Shown: positions 15,767 to 24,718, counted from the first letter of the stretch. The stretch: DNA of 62,057 nucleotides from Sphaerisporangium album (GCF_003323745.1 NZ_QOIL01000001.1:552783-614839); one strand, 5' to 3'. Numbers and translations are program-made. Notes: generated by a model not told the origin, from the letters alone.

Positions 15767-16954
15767 ATGCAGTCCACTTGGAGAAGGGCGCGCGCCGTGA
15801 GGTGGGCCGTCCCCGTGGCGGCGTTCGTCGTGGTGGGGGCCGCCGTCGGCGCGGGGCCCGTCATCGCCGCCGTGCAGGGAGACCCCGCGCTTCCCGACCG
15901 CACCGCCGCGCAACTGCTCGCCGAGGTCGCCAAGACCGCGCAGCACCAGCAGCCCCCCGCCATGTCGGGCACCGTGGTCGAGACCGCGTCGCTCGGCCTG
16001 CCCTCGCTGCCGCTGCCGTCGGGGACGAGCAGCTCGCCGCTGTCCCTGCTGTCCGGCTCGCACACGCTGAAGGTCTGGTACGGCGGCGACGGGCGGCTGC
16101 GTCTCGCCCTGCCGGGCCAGATGAGCGAGACCGACGTCATCTCCGACGGCAAGGGCTCGGCCTGGCTGTGGGAGAGCGCCACCAACACGGTCACCCGCTT
16201 CACGCTCCCCGAGGGCGTCAAGGGCGACAAGGGCAAGGAGGCCGAGGCCGCGCACACGGCGCTGCCCACGGCCACCACCCCGCAGGATCTCGCGGACCGG
16301 CTGCTGAAGGCCGCGGACGAGAGCACCGCCGTCACCGTCGAGAACGGCCAGCACATCGCGGGCCGCGCCGCCTACCAGCTCGTGCTCACCCCCAAGGACT
16401 CCACGTCCCTGGTCGACCGGGTCACCCTGGCGCTCGACGGCGAGACCTACATCCCGCTGCGCGTCCAGATCTTCGCCAAGGGCGCGGCCGAGCCGGCGTT
16501 CGAGGTCGGCTTCACCCAGGTGTCCTTCTCCGCGCCCGCGCCGGAGAACTTCGCGTTCACCCCGCCCGCCGGGGCCAAGGTCAAGGAGCAGAAGCCCGAG
16601 GCCGCGAAGCCCGGCGAGCCCTGGTCCAAGGACGGGGCGGCCGGCCACGCCGCGCCCGGCGCCGAGGCCGCCCGCGCGGGCGCGCGCACGCACGGCAGCG
16701 GCTGGGGGACCGTCGCCGAGGTGCCGTTCTCGCTCGCCGACCTGTCCAAGCAGCAGAACGGCCCGCGCGGCGGCGGCGACCCGGCCCAGATGATCGAGTC
16801 GGTGCTGAAGTCCGCCAAGCAGGTCAGCGGTACGTGGGGCAGCGGCAAGGTGATCACCACCAAGCTGGTCTCGGTCCTGCTCACCGACGACGGCAGGCTC
16901 TTCGCGGGCGCGGTCACGCCCGAGGCTCTGGTCCAGGCGGCCGGCCGCAAGTGA
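15767..16954 (+). CDS. LolA/RseB-like secreted lipoprotein-carrier-fold protein
   Basis: A 395-residue protein. A hydrophobic signal/anchor segment (residues 10-32) is followed by a beta-rich domain of about 220 residues typical of the LolA/RseB-like group annotated in actinobacteria as outer-membrane lipoprotein carrier-like or sigma-E regulatory protein, then an Ala/Glu-rich stretch and a C-terminal segment. ATG 15767 with GAGGAG five bases upstream decides the start. The stop overlaps the GTG of the ABC ATPase, so the three genes 15767-18952 form one operon. It may bind a lipophilic substrate or sense envelope stress; function is inferred from fold and context. Confidence 0.7.
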   Translation: MQSTWRRARAVRWAVPVAAFVVVGAAVGAGPVIAAVQGDPALPDRTAAQLLAEVAKTAQHQQPPAMSGTVVETASLGLPSLPLPSGTSSSPLSLLSGSHTLKVWYGGDGRLRLALPGQMSETDVISDGKGSAWLWESATNTVTRFTLPEGVKGDKGKEAEAAHTALPTATTPQDLADRLLKAADESTAVTVENGQHIAGRAAYQLVLTPKDSTSLVDRVTLALDGETYIPLRVQIFAKGAAEPAFEVGFTQVSFSAPAPENFAFTPPAGAKVKEQKPEAAKPGEPWSKDGAAGHAAPGAEAARAGARTHGSGWGTVAEVPFSLADLSKQQNGPRGGGDPAQMIESVLKSAKQVSGTWGSGKVITTKLVSVLLTDDGRLFAGAVTPEALVQAAGRK

Positions 16955-17955
16955 CGACGATCACGGGGGAGGGGGCGCACGAGGCGGCGCCCCCTCGGGT
17001 GACCCATACCGAAGCCTCTCCCGGTGACTGCTCGATCGTCGCGCGCGGTCTCACCAAGCGCTTCCGCGGCGGCCAGGTCGCGGTGGACGATCTGCACCTG
17101 TCCGTGCCGCGCGGCTCGGTGTTCGGGTTCCTCGGCCCCAACGGGTCGGGCAAGACCACGACCATCCGCATGCTGCTCGGGCTGATCAGCCCCACCAGCG
17201 GCGCCTGCGAGGTGCTCGGCCGGCCGATGCCCGGCGGGCTCGCCTCCGCGCTGCCCAAGGTCGGCGCCGTCGTCGAGGGCCCGGCCTTCTACCCCTATCT
17301 CTCCGGGCAGGCCAACCTGCTGCGGTACGACGCGGCCGATCCCAAGGCCGACCCGCGGACGGCCAGGCAGAGGGTGGGCGCCGCCCTCGACCGCGTCGGC
17401 CTCGGCGCCGCCGCGGGCAAGCGGTACCGCGCCTACTCGCTGGGCATGCGGCAGCGCCTGGCCATCGCCGGCGCGCTGCTCGGGCCGCGCGAGCTGCTGG
17501 TGCTCGACGAGCCGACCAACGGCCTCGACCCGCAGGGCACCCGCGAGGTGCGCTCGCTCATCAAAGAGATCGCCTCCGACGGCACCACCGTCTTCGTCTC
17601 CTCACACCTGCTGGCCGAGGTCGAGCAGATGTGCACGGACATCGGGGTGATGCGCACCGGCCGGCTGGTCGCCCAGGGGACCATCGCCGAGCTGCGGGCC
17701 GGGCACGAGCCCCGCGTCCGCGTCGAGACCCCCCACCCGGCTCAGGCGGCGTCCGTGCTGAACCGGCTCGGGCTCGCGCGGGTGCGCACCGGCGAGGACG
17801 ACGTCGAGGCCGAGCTGGGCGGCCACGCGCCGGAGGTCGTGTGCGCCGAGCTGGTCGGGGACGGCGTCGCCGTGCGCGGCTTCACGGTGGTCCGGCCCAG
17901 TCTTGAAGAGCTGTTCGTCGGCCTGACGGGAGAAGGTTTCGATGTCGACGGTTGA
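16951..17955 (+). CDS. ABC transporter ATP-binding protein
   Basis: A 334-residue protein. A 25-residue leader is followed by an ABC ATPase domain with Walker A GPNGSGKTT, signature YSLGMRQRLAI, Walker B LLVLDEPTNGLDP and a switch His in VFVSSHLL, and by a C-terminal extension of about 80 residues typical of bacitracin- or drug-export-type ATPases. GTG 16951 overlaps the upstream stop (GTGA). It pairs with the permease encoded by 17942-18952. Confidence 0.92.
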   Translation: MTTITGEGAHEAAPPRVTHTEASPGDCSIVARGLTKRFRGGQVAVDDLHLSVPRGSVFGFLGPNGSGKTTTIRMLLGLISPTSGACEVLGRPMPGGLASALPKVGAVVEGPAFYPYLSGQANLLRYDAADPKADPRTARQRVGAALDRVGLGAAAGKRYRAYSLGMRQRLAIAGALLGPRELLVLDEPTNGLDPQGTREVRSLIKEIASDGTTVFVSSHLLAEVEQMCTDIGVMRTGRLVAQGTIAELRAGHEPRVRVETPHPAQAASVLNRLGLARVRTGEDDVEAELGGHAPEVVCAELVGDGVAVRGFTVVRPSLEELFVGLTGEGFDVDG

Positions 17956-18952
17956 GACCGAAAACAGCACCTCCTCCGCGCCCACGGCCGCGGACACCCC
18001 GCCCGAGCCCGGCACAGGAACGGCGACGCGCGGTGCCGCGATCGGCGATGCCTCCGTGGCCGGAGGGGCGAGGAGCGGGGCGGTGGCCCGCGCTGCCGGG
18101 GCGGGCCACCGGGACCGGTCCGACGCGTCGCCAGGGGCGGCGCGGGCGGTGCTGCGGCTGGTGGGGTCCGAGCTGGGGCTCACTTTCCGCAGGCCGCGCA
18201 ACATCGCGATGCTGATCCTGCTCGCGTGCGTGCCCGTGGTGATCGGCGTCGCGCTGAAGGCGTTCGGCTCGGACGAGGAGACGCCCGCGATCGTCACGCA
18301 GGTCGCGGGCAACGGGCTGATGCTCACGTTCCTGTCGCTGTCGATGCTGGTCCAGCTTCTGCTGCCGCTGGCCGTCGGCGTGGTCGCGGGCGACTCGATC
18401 GCCGGTGAGGCGAACGCGGGCACCCTGCGCTACCTGCTCACCGCGCCCGCCGGGCGCACCCGGCTGCTGGCGGTGAAGGCCGTCAACATCGGGGTATTCG
18501 GGCTGGCCGCCTGCGCGGTGGTCGCCGTCTCCGGCCTGATCACCGGCCTGGTCATGTTCCCCGTGGGCCCGGTCACGCTGCTGTCGGGCACGACGGTGCC
18601 GATTATGGACGGGGTGCTCCGCGTCCTGATCGTCACCGGGTACAGCGCCGTGGGCATGGCGGCGCTCGGCTTGGTCGGCCTGGCGGTGTCGACGCTCACC
18701 GAGGTGCCGATCGGCGCGGTCGCGGCGACGGTGGTCACCGTGGTGTTCTCCCAGGTCATCGGGGCGATCCCGCAGCTCGGGCCCGTGCGCCCGTATCTGC
18801 TGACCACGTGGTGGTCGTCCTTCGACGGGGCCCTGCGCGATCCGATCGCGACCGACGTGATGGGCCAGGGGTTACTCGTCTTCGCCGCGTACGCGCTGGT
18901 CTTCGGCGCGATCGCGTGGGGCCGTTTCTCCGGCCGCGACATCACGAGCTGA
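17942..18952 (+). CDS. ABC-2 type permease
   Basis: A 336-residue membrane protein. The first 75 residues are a low-complexity cytoplasmic region; about six membrane segments follow (for example MLILLACVPVVIGVAL and LLPLAVGVVAGDSIAGE). It overlaps the ATPase gene by 14 bases. With the LolA-like protein and the divergent two-component system it probably forms an envelope-stress or antimicrobial-resistance module. Confidence 0.88.
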   Translation: MSTVETENSTSSAPTAADTPPEPGTGTATRGAAIGDASVAGGARSGAVARAAGAGHRDRSDASPGAARAVLRLVGSELGLTFRRPRNIAMLILLACVPVVIGVALKAFGSDEETPAIVTQVAGNGLMLTFLSLSMLVQLLLPLAVGVVAGDSIAGEANAGTLRYLLTAPAGRTRLLAVKAVNIGVFGLAACAVVAVSGLITGLVMFPVGPVTLLSGTTVPIMDGVLRVLIVTGYSAVGMAALGLVGLAVSTLTEVPIGAVAATVVTVVFSQVIGAIPQLGPVRPYLLTTWWSSFDGALRDPIATDVMGQGLLVFAAYALVFGAIAWGRFSGRDITS

Positions 18953-19018
18953 TCGCCCACCTGGCATCCGGCCCGAGCACTCCACCCCGGCGGCCGCTCC
19001 CGGCACTGGGCGGGACGC

Positions 19019-19050
19019 GGGGTCCGGTGCGCCGTGACGCACCGGACCCC
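19019..19050. terminator. Bidirectional terminator between convergent operons
   Basis: A perfect 13-bp stem (GGGGTCCGGTGCG and its complement) with a 6-base loop lies between the permease stop at 18952 and the YcnI-like gene ending at 19059, serving both strands. Confidence 0.8.
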
Positions 19051-19058
19051 GGCCGTGG

Positions 19059-19832
19059 TCAGCCCTGCGGGGTGGATCGGCCGCGGCGGAAGCCGGCGAT
19101 GCCGATCGCCGCGCCGACCACGCCGACCACGATGCCGATGCCGGCCAGCAGGCGGGCGGTTCCGTCCGAGGTGGCGTCCTCGGTGCCGGAGGCCGCGTGC
19201 GCCTGCACGGTGACGGCGGGGTCGGCCGGGGACGACGCGGGCGCCGAGGCGGAGGCGCTCGGGGAGGCCATGCCGTGCTCGTCGCCGCCGGGGGCCGGGT
19301 CGACCAGCTTGAGGGTGGGAACGGGGTGCTCGGCCTCGGAACCGTCGGCCTTCGGCTCGTCCGCCCACTTCACGACCTCGCCGCTGGAGTAGGTCTGCGT
19401 GGTCGGGAACAGAAGCCGGTCGGTGTCCGTGGGCAGGCCGCCCAGCGACACCTCGAACTCCTGGAACTGGCCCGGCTCGACCTTCCCGCCGGTCCATGTG
19501 ATCTTCGTAACGGCTTCGGTGATGTCGCCGTACTTGGACGGGACCGGCTTGGGCAGCTTGCTCTGCGTGACCTCGGCCTTCCAGCCGGGAACCGGCCGCA
19601 CCGAGACGAAGGGCAGCGGGTGGTCGGTGGGGAACTGGATCTCCAGCTTGGTGGTCGCCGCGTCGTCCCGCTCGTTCGGCACACGGAAGGCGACCTTGGA
19701 GAAGCTGCCCTTCTCGACGGATCCGGGCTGGATGGTGACGTGTGCGAGCGCGGGGAGGGCCAGGCCCACGGTGAGGGCGAGCGCGCCGGCGGTGACGGCG
19801 ACTGCGCGGCGTGCGACGGTGGTCAGCGACAT
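19059..19832 (-). CDS. YcnI-family (DUF1775) exported protein
   Basis: A 257-residue protein. A Sec signal peptide ends at LALPALAHV, so the mature protein begins with a His, the hallmark of YcnI, whose N-terminal His helps coordinate copper. A beta-sandwich DUF1775 domain (about 30-180) is followed by a Ser/Ala/Pro linker, a C-terminal membrane anchor (LAGIGIVVGVVGAAIGIAG) and a basic tail. ATG 19832 is preceded by GGAG. YcnI proteins are linked to copper handling. The upstream small membrane protein may be its partner. Confidence 0.88.
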   Translation of the reverse strand: MSLTTVARRAVAVTAGALALTVGLALPALAHVTIQPGSVEKGSFSKVAFRVPNERDDAATTKLEIQFPTDHPLPFVSVRPVPGWKAEVTQSKLPKPVPSKYGDITEAVTKITWTGGKVEPGQFQEFEVSLGGLPTDTDRLLFPTTQTYSSGEVVKWADEPKADGSEAEHPVPTLKLVDPAPGGDEHGMASPSASASAPASSPADPAVTVQAHAASGTEDATSDGTARLLAGIGIVVGVVGAAIGIAGFRRGRSTPQG

Positions 19833-20284
19833 GGGGAAATCTCCACTTTGTAATGAGTAAAGCCGAATCGGGCGCGAGCGCCGCCGGACCGTCCGGGCGT
19901 GACCACCTGCCGTGATCACCCGCCGTGGCGGCCTGCCGTGGCCGCCTGAGCGGCCGGCCCACTGGAACGGCACGGCCGGGGATCGGCCGGCGATCCTGAC
20001 GGAGCGGGGGCACGGCTCCCGGGCGGGCGTGCGTCCCCTGTGAACGGGCATCCCCCGGCGGAGGCGCGTTGTCCGGCGGATGTTCGTTGCCGAGGCGTGC
20101 GGGACGGGCCGGCCGCCATGGTCCGGAGCCTCGCGCGGACACGTCCGCTCGCGCGCACCTGGAGCTGTCGTCCACGGTGTGCGGCGAGGGACGTCCGCGT
20201 GGGGCGCGCGGACGGGTGGTGCGGCGGCCGTCGCCTACGCCGCCGGACGGCATGGACGGGGGCGGGCCGGGGGCGCCGGACGGG
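19833..20284. other. 452-bp intergenic stretch, no gene supported
   Basis: Between the YcnI-like gene and the membrane protein encoded upstream of it. Long open frames occur on both strands but are Arg/Pro/Gly-rich shadows typical of high-GC DNA, with no ribosome site plus coding pattern. A few imperfect CCTGCCGTGG/CCGCCGTGG repeats lie at about 19905-19950. Any YcnI promoter would be here, but no clear -10/-35 pair stands out. Confidence 0.5.
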
Positions 20285-20860
20285 TCAGAAGGCGGCGGGA
20301 AGTGGAGGCCCGCGCCTGCGGACGCAGTGACGCAGCTCGCGCCGCACAGGGGCGGGCGCGACGTGACCGGCGGCTCCCGGGCGGGGCCGCCGGGGGGCGG
20401 GCGTGGCCCGCTCCAGCAGGGTCAGCAGGCGGCGCGCCCGGCGCACGGCGAGCGTGCCCAGGCGGCGCAGCACCGACCACAGGGCGGACTCGCCCCGGGC
20501 CAGCCACCAGCCGGCGATCAGCGTGGCGGTGAGGTGGGCGATCGCCATGCCGACGTCGGCGCCGAGGCTCTGCCCGTGCCCGAGGTGGACCCGCAGGGCC
20601 GTCCCGGCGCCCCCGGAGGCGCCGAACAGCAGGTGCAGGAACACCTGGGTGCCGACGAGGAAGCCGATGACCGTCTGCGGGGAGCGCTCGCGCCCGGCGA
20701 TGAGCGTCGCCAGGGCGGTCACGGTGGCCGCTCCGCCCGCCACCGCCCACGACGCGGGACCCGACCCGCCGGCGGCGCGGTGGCCGAGCACGGCGAGCGA
20801 GACGCAGACGACCGTGAAGGCGGCCGACCGCGCGAGGCGCAGGGGGAGGCGGGCACGCAT
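20285..20860 (-). CDS. Small membrane protein upstream of YcnI
   Basis: A 191-residue protein with about four membrane segments (for example FTVVCVSLAVLGHRAAGG and VIGFLVGTQVFLHLLFGA), His residues in the second half (LFLHLL-, RVHLGHG-, IAHL-type contexts) and an Arg/Pro-rich C-terminal tail with a terminal CVRRRGP-type segment. The start ATG 20860 is preceded by GTGGGCG. The His-containing membrane helices and position next to YcnI suggest a metal-related, perhaps copper, role, but this is only inference. Confidence 0.65.
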   Translation of the reverse strand: MRARLPLRLARSAAFTVVCVSLAVLGHRAAGGSGPASWAVAGGAATVTALATLIAGRERSPQTVIGFLVGTQVFLHLLFGASGGAGTALRVHLGHGQSLGADVGMAIAHLTATLIAGWWLARGESALWSVLRRLGTLAVRRARRLLTLLERATPAPRRPRPGAAGHVAPAPVRRELRHCVRRRGPPLPAAF

Positions 20861-21107
20861 GACGCCCACATCGTGCCACGCCGGGGGGTCACCTGTCCCG
20901 CCGGGCCTCGACCCATATTCAGCGCCATAGGGGGATCCGGTCCTGGATCGTGACGTCCGCGGCCGCCAGGCGTTCATCGTGGCGGACGACGCGAGCGGCG
21001 CCGCGCGGTTCCCGTCCCGCCGGCCCGAACCAACATCTGCCGTAATAGGAGTTTTGTCGCTACTGTTGCCCGCGTTCGCAGATTGCGGGAAACGCGAGGT
21101 GGAGACC

Positions 21108-21608
21108 ATGCGGCATTTTCTCGGCCTGCTGCTCGGTGTCGTCGTGACGGCGGTCCTCCTCGCGGGCGCCGGTTGGGCCTCGCAGGACGCGGTCCGCGGC
21201 ATGGTGAGCGTGGCGGGCGGCACCGCGGTGGACCCGGTGCGCGACACCAAGGCGCTCGTCGGCATCGGCGCGATGCTCGTGGTCGGCCTCCTGTTCGGCC
21301 TGGTCGTCGCGGGCCGGGTCTCGCCCCTGGCGACCTTCGTGCCCTCCATGGCGCTGCTGGCGTGGACGGTCATCTACGCGCTGGACGTGAACCGGGCGCT
21401 CAACCTCGCACCCACCGACGCCGCGATGGACCCGATGATCGTCCAGGCGGGCAAGGGCATGCAGGACCTGCTGTCCCGGGGCGTCTTCGCGCTGCTCGGC
21501 ATCGCGTTGTTCGTGCCGGTGCTCATGCCCTCCCGGTGGACGGGCCGCCGCGACGACGAGGACGATGAGTACGAGGAGGCCGCCGACAGCCCCGAGGCGT
21601 ACTACTGA
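21108..21608 (+). CDS. Hypothetical membrane protein
   Basis: A 166-residue protein with four membrane segments (FLGLLLGVVVTAVLLAGAG, ALVGIGAMLVVGLLFGLVV, VPSMALLAWTVIYAL, FALLGIALFVPVLMP) and a strongly acidic C-terminal tail DDEDDEYEEAADSPEAYY. ATG 21108 follows GAGGTGGAG. I do not recognise a family function. It is a single-gene unit ending at a stem-loop shared with the convergent ABC operon. Confidence 0.75.
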   Translation: MRHFLGLLLGVVVTAVLLAGAGWASQDAVRGMVSVAGGTAVDPVRDTKALVGIGAMLVVGLLFGLVVAGRVSPLATFVPSMALLAWTVIYALDVNRALNLAPTDAAMDPMIVQAGKGMQDLLSRGVFALLGIALFVPVLMPSRWTGRRDDEDDEYEEAADSPEAYY

Positions 21609-21612
21609 CCCG

Positions 21613-21636
21613 GACCCCACCGGCCTCGGTGAGGTC
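21613..21636. terminator. Stem-loop between convergent genes
   Basis: A 10-bp stem with one mismatch (GACCCCACCG against CGGTGAGGTC) and a 4-base loop, between stops at 21608 (+) and 21645 (-). Confidence 0.55.
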
Positions 21637-21644
21637 GGGGGCCG

Positions 21645-22424
21645 TCAGCGCGGTTCCGCGGTGCGGGTGTAGAGGCGGGTGACCACGTCCTCGATCGACG
21701 TCTCCTCTGGGACGGTGGCCCGCAGCGCGTCCAGGGTGCCGTCGAAGGTGAGCCGGCCGTGGTCGATGAGCATCACCCGGCGGCAGAGCCGTTCGATGTC
21801 GCCGAGGTCGTGCGTCGTGAGCAGCACGGTCGTGCCGCGCTCGGCGTTGACCCCGCGCAGGAACTCGCGCACCGCCGCCTTGCTGACCACGTCCAGCCCG
21901 ATGGTCGGCTCGTCCAGGATCAGCACCGGAGGATCATGCAGCAGGGCCGCCGCGATGTCGCCGCGCATCCGCTGCCCCAGGCTGAGCTGCCGGACGGGTT
22001 TGTCCAGGAAGGGCCCCAGTTCCAGGACGTCGGACAGCTCGGCGAGCCGTTCGCGGTGCCGCACCTGATCTACTTTGTAAAGGTGCCGGATCAGGGTGAA
22101 GCTGTCCTTGAGCGGCAGATCCCACCACAGCGTCGTCCGCTGCCCGAACACCACCCCGATGTGCCGCGCCAGCGCCGTACGACGCCGGGAGGGGTCCAGG
22201 CCCGCCACGCGGATGCGCCCGGCGCTCGGCGCGAGGATGCCCGTCAGCATCTTGATCGTCGTGGACTTGCCCGCGCCGTTGGGCCCGAGGTAGCCGACGA
22301 ACTCCCCGGCCGCGATCTGGAAGGACAGGTCGCTGACGGCGTGCACCACCTCTCGTTCCCGGCGCAGCAGGCCCTTTCTGCGGGTGACCGTGAAGGAGCG
22401 GCCGGCCCCGTCGACTTCGATCAT
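21645..22424 (-). CDS. ABC transporter ATP-binding protein (ABC2_membrane_6 system)
   Basis: A 259-residue ATPase with Walker A GPNGAGKSTT, a Q-loop region GVVFGQRTTLWWDLPL, signature LSLGQRMRGDIAAALL, Walker B LILDEPTIGLD and a switch His in TTHDLGD. The FGQRTTLWWDLP stretch is typical of ATPases paired with PF06182-type (formerly DUF990) permeases. It is the last gene of a three-gene operon starting at 23990. Confidence 0.9.
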   Translation of the reverse strand: MIEVDGAGRSFTVTRRKGLLRREREVVHAVSDLSFQIAAGEFVGYLGPNGAGKSTTIKMLTGILAPSAGRIRVAGLDPSRRRTALARHIGVVFGQRTTLWWDLPLKDSFTLIRHLYKVDQVRHRERLAELSDVLELGPFLDKPVRQLSLGQRMRGDIAAALLHDPPVLILDEPTIGLDVVSKAAVREFLRGVNAERGTTVLLTTHDLGDIERLCRRVMLIDHGRLTFDGTLDALRATVPEETSIEDVVTRLYTRTAEPR

Positions 22425-22429
22425 GCGGT

Positions 22430-23236
22430 TCAACTCCCCGTGGAACGGTAGCGGCGCAGCCCGGCCCGCCACGCCCACCCCGCCGCGCACGCGAGCGTGA
22501 CCGCGGCCACCGGGCCGGCGAAGCGCAGCCAGTACGGCAGGCCGAACGGGTCGGGACGGTCGAGCACGTACAACGCCGGCTGCCAGTTGACGAAGGCCAG
22601 CGGCACGATGAACGTGACGGCCCGCACCAGCTCGCCGCCGTAGACGCTGAGCGGGTACTGCGTGAGCTGGCCGCCGCCGTAGGTGAAGGCGTTGGCGATC
22701 TCGGGCGCCTCGGTCAGCAGGAACTGCAGCGCGCCGCCGAGCGTCCACATCGCGGTGAACAGGACGATGCCGCACAGCACCATGACCGGGATCATCCACG
22801 CGCGCTGCCACGGCACGTGCAGCCGCGCCAGGGCGACGGCGAGCACGATCGCCGCCTGCAGCACGCGGCCCACCCGCTGGAAGGCGAACCGGTCCACCGC
22901 CATCTGGACGAACGGGCTGACCGGCCGGATCAGCATCGTGTCGAAGGTGCCGGCCCTCACGTGCTGGCCGAGCTTGTCGACGTTGCCGAACAGCATGTCG
23001 GCGAGCGCGAACGAGACGCCGGCCGTCCCGTAGAGGAACATGACCTCGGGCAGGCTGAACCCGCCGAGGGTTTCCGTGTGCACGAAGATGACCACGATGG
23101 CCGCCGCGTCGAGGCAGGTGACGACGAACGAGCCGATCGTGAGCATGGCCATCGAAAGGGGATATTGCGCGGCGGCGCGGACCCATGTCGCCGCCAGCAG
23201 GACGTAGCTCCTGGCCAGGCCGAGCGCCTCACCCAC
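22430..23236 (-). CDS. ABC-2 family permease subunit (PF06182 type)
   Basis: A 268-residue membrane protein with six segments and the family-typical stretch RAGTFDTMLIRPVSPFVQ after the second membrane pair. It overlaps the upstream permease gene by 8 bases and precedes the ATPase by 5 bases. With its paralogue (23229-23990) it should form a heterodimeric exporter membrane domain. The substrate is unknown. Confidence 0.85.
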   Translation of the reverse strand: MGEALGLARSYVLLAATWVRAAAQYPLSMAMLTIGSFVVTCLDAAAIVVIFVHTETLGGFSLPEVMFLYGTAGVSFALADMLFGNVDKLGQHVRAGTFDTMLIRPVSPFVQMAVDRFAFQRVGRVLQAAIVLAVALARLHVPWQRAWMIPVMVLCGIVLFTAMWTLGGALQFLLTEAPEIANAFTYGGGQLTQYPLSVYGGELVRAVTFIVPLAFVNWQPALYVLDRPDPFGLPYWLRFAGPVAAVTLACAAGWAWRAGLRRYRSTGS

Positions 23237-23990
23237 CCTGGATCACCACCTTGCGGCGTGCGGACCGGGTGACCAGCGCTCCGGCGGCGAGCAGGACGGC
23301 CGCCCACGTCGCCTGGAAGGCCAGGGCCTCCAGGACGTCCGTCTTGCCGAGGTAGACGTCGGCGGGCACCTGGACCATCGCCGCCCAGGGGAGCGCCCGC
23401 GTGAGCGTGCCGAACCAGCCGGGCAGCAGGATCAGCGGCAGCATCATGCCGCTGAAGAAGGTCGTCATCACCAGGGACATCTGCTGCAGGCCCCGGTCGT
23501 CGACGATCCAGCACGTGGCCATGGCCAGCAGGTAGCGCAGGCCGAAGCTGACGACGACGCCGAGGGCCGTCGAGGTGAGGAACACGGCCCAGCCGGCCGC
23601 GTGGGCCGGGGTCCTGACGCCGAACAGCGCCGCGCCGATCAGCATGGGCGGGACGCTCCTGACGATGACCAGGTAGGCGGCGCGGCCGAGGTCGTCGGCC
23701 ATGGTCCAGAGCTGGAGGGAGGCGGGGCGCAGCAGGTCGAGGGCGACGTCGCCGGTGCGCACCCGGGCGGCCAGGTCGAGGCTGCCGCCGAACACCTGCA
23801 TGGGCCCGATGAACGCCTGGGTGAGGAAGCAGAAGGTGACCGCGTCGGCGACGTCGTACCCGGCGAGGCCGGGTCTGGCGTGCCACAGGGCGATCAGGAC
23901 GTAGGCGCGCAGAACACCGAAGATCGTGTTGGTGAACGCTCCGGCGAAGGCGGCGGCCCGGTAGACGGCGTGACGGCGGAAGCCGAACAT
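23229..23990 (-). CDS. ABC-2 family permease subunit (PF06182 type)
   Basis: A 253-residue paralogue of the adjacent permease, with VRTGDVALDLLRPASLQLW as the matching family stretch and about six membrane segments. It is the first gene of the exporter operon; the start ATG 23990 lies 315 bases from the divergent MarR gene. The structured intergenic region suggests MarR control. Confidence 0.82.
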   Translation of the reverse strand: MFGFRRHAVYRAAAFAGAFTNTIFGVLRAYVLIALWHARPGLAGYDVADAVTFCFLTQAFIGPMQVFGGSLDLAARVRTGDVALDLLRPASLQLWTMADDLGRAAYLVIVRSVPPMLIGAALFGVRTPAHAAGWAVFLTSTALGVVVSFGLRYLLAMATCWIVDDRGLQQMSLVMTTFFSGMMLPLILLPGWFGTLTRALPWAAMVQVPADVYLGKTDVLEALAFQATWAAVLLAAGALVTRSARRKVVIQGG

Positions 23991-24023
23991 GAAGATCGTC
24001 GCGTATAGGGGGAAGGTCGGGCA

Positions 24024-24114
24024 CCTCCTGTTTTATGGCCTGTTCATGGCCTCGCTCCGCTCGGCGTGTTCGGGGTGCGGTGTTCCCCCGCGCCGCCCCG
24101 AACAGGTCAGGAGG
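24024..24114. promoter_or_regulatory. Nested inverted repeats in exporter leader region
   Basis: CCTCCTG...CCTGTTC (24024-24045) reappears inverted as GAACAGG.CAGGAGG (24100-24114), and inside it GTTCGGGG/CCCCGAAC (24068-24075, 24096-24103) pairs perfectly. This would give a branched RNA fold in the 5' leader of the exporter mRNA or paired protein sites. Confidence 0.4.
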
Positions 24115-24220
24115 CATTGTAGATGTACCCGATCCAGTTGCGCCTTCGATTAAACGGCCCCTTCCCGGACGCGGCAGCCGAAGCCCCCCGCCTGAAACGT
24201 TCGCCGCACGGCAAGAAGCT

Positions 24221-24247
24221 CAGGAAAGGTCGTCAAGCCCTTTCCTG
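24221..24247. promoter_or_regulatory. MarR-type palindromic operator
   Basis: A perfect inverted repeat CAGGAAAGG-N9-CCTTTCCTG lies 57 bases upstream of the MarR gene start, in the divergent region with the exporter operon. Size and symmetry suit a MarR dimer. Confidence 0.6.
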
Positions 24248-24304
24248 GTACGTTGCGCTCACATGTCCGCGGCACCGGCCCGGGGAGAGCGGAGAGGGGG
24301 AGCG

Positions 24305-24718
24305 GTGGCCGACGAGTTCCAGGCCGCTTTCTGGACGGCCAAGCGGGCGATGGCGATGGCCGCCGAGGCGGCGTACAACCGGCACGGCGTGCGGGCCGGG
24401 CAGCAGTTCATCCTCCAGTGCCTGTGGGAGACCGACGGCCTCGCGCCCGGAGAGATCGCCCGCCGCCTGGAACTCGCCACGCCCACCGTCACGCGCGCGA
24501 CCACCCGCATGGAGGCGGCCGGCCTGCTGCGCCGCGAGCCGCACCCCACCGACGCGCGCCTCGTCCGGCTCCAGCTCACCGAGCGCGGCAGAGAACTCGA
24601 GACCGTGATCGCCGATGAGATGACCCGCCTCAGCGAACGCGCCCTGCGCACCCTGAGCGCCACCGAGCGCGACCAACTGATCCGCTTCCTGGGCGAGATC
24701 CGCCGAAACGTCTCCTGA
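24305..24718 (+). CDS. MarR-family transcriptional regulator
   Basis: A 137-residue winged-helix protein with APGEIARRLELATPTVTRATTR as the recognition helix region and a beta wing RREPHPTDARLVRLQLTERG, typical of MarR. GTG 24305 with a GAGGGGG site four bases upstream is chosen; ATG 24263 is an alternative giving 14 more residues and would place the operator immediately at the promoter. It most likely represses itself and the divergent ABC exporter (23990-21645) and responds to a small molecule exported by it. Confidence 0.87.
   Translation: MADEFQAAFWTAKRAMAMAAEAAYNRHGVRAGQQFILQCLWETDGLAPGEIARRLELATPTVTRATTRMEAAGLLRREPHPTDARLVRLQLTERGRELETVIADEMTRLSERALRTLSATERDQLIRFLGEIRRNVS

Noticed and set aside
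18430..20253. 607-codon minus-strand frame across the permease and YcnI genes
   Set aside because: It is Arg/Pro-rich, crosses a strong terminator and covers two well-supported genes in other frames.
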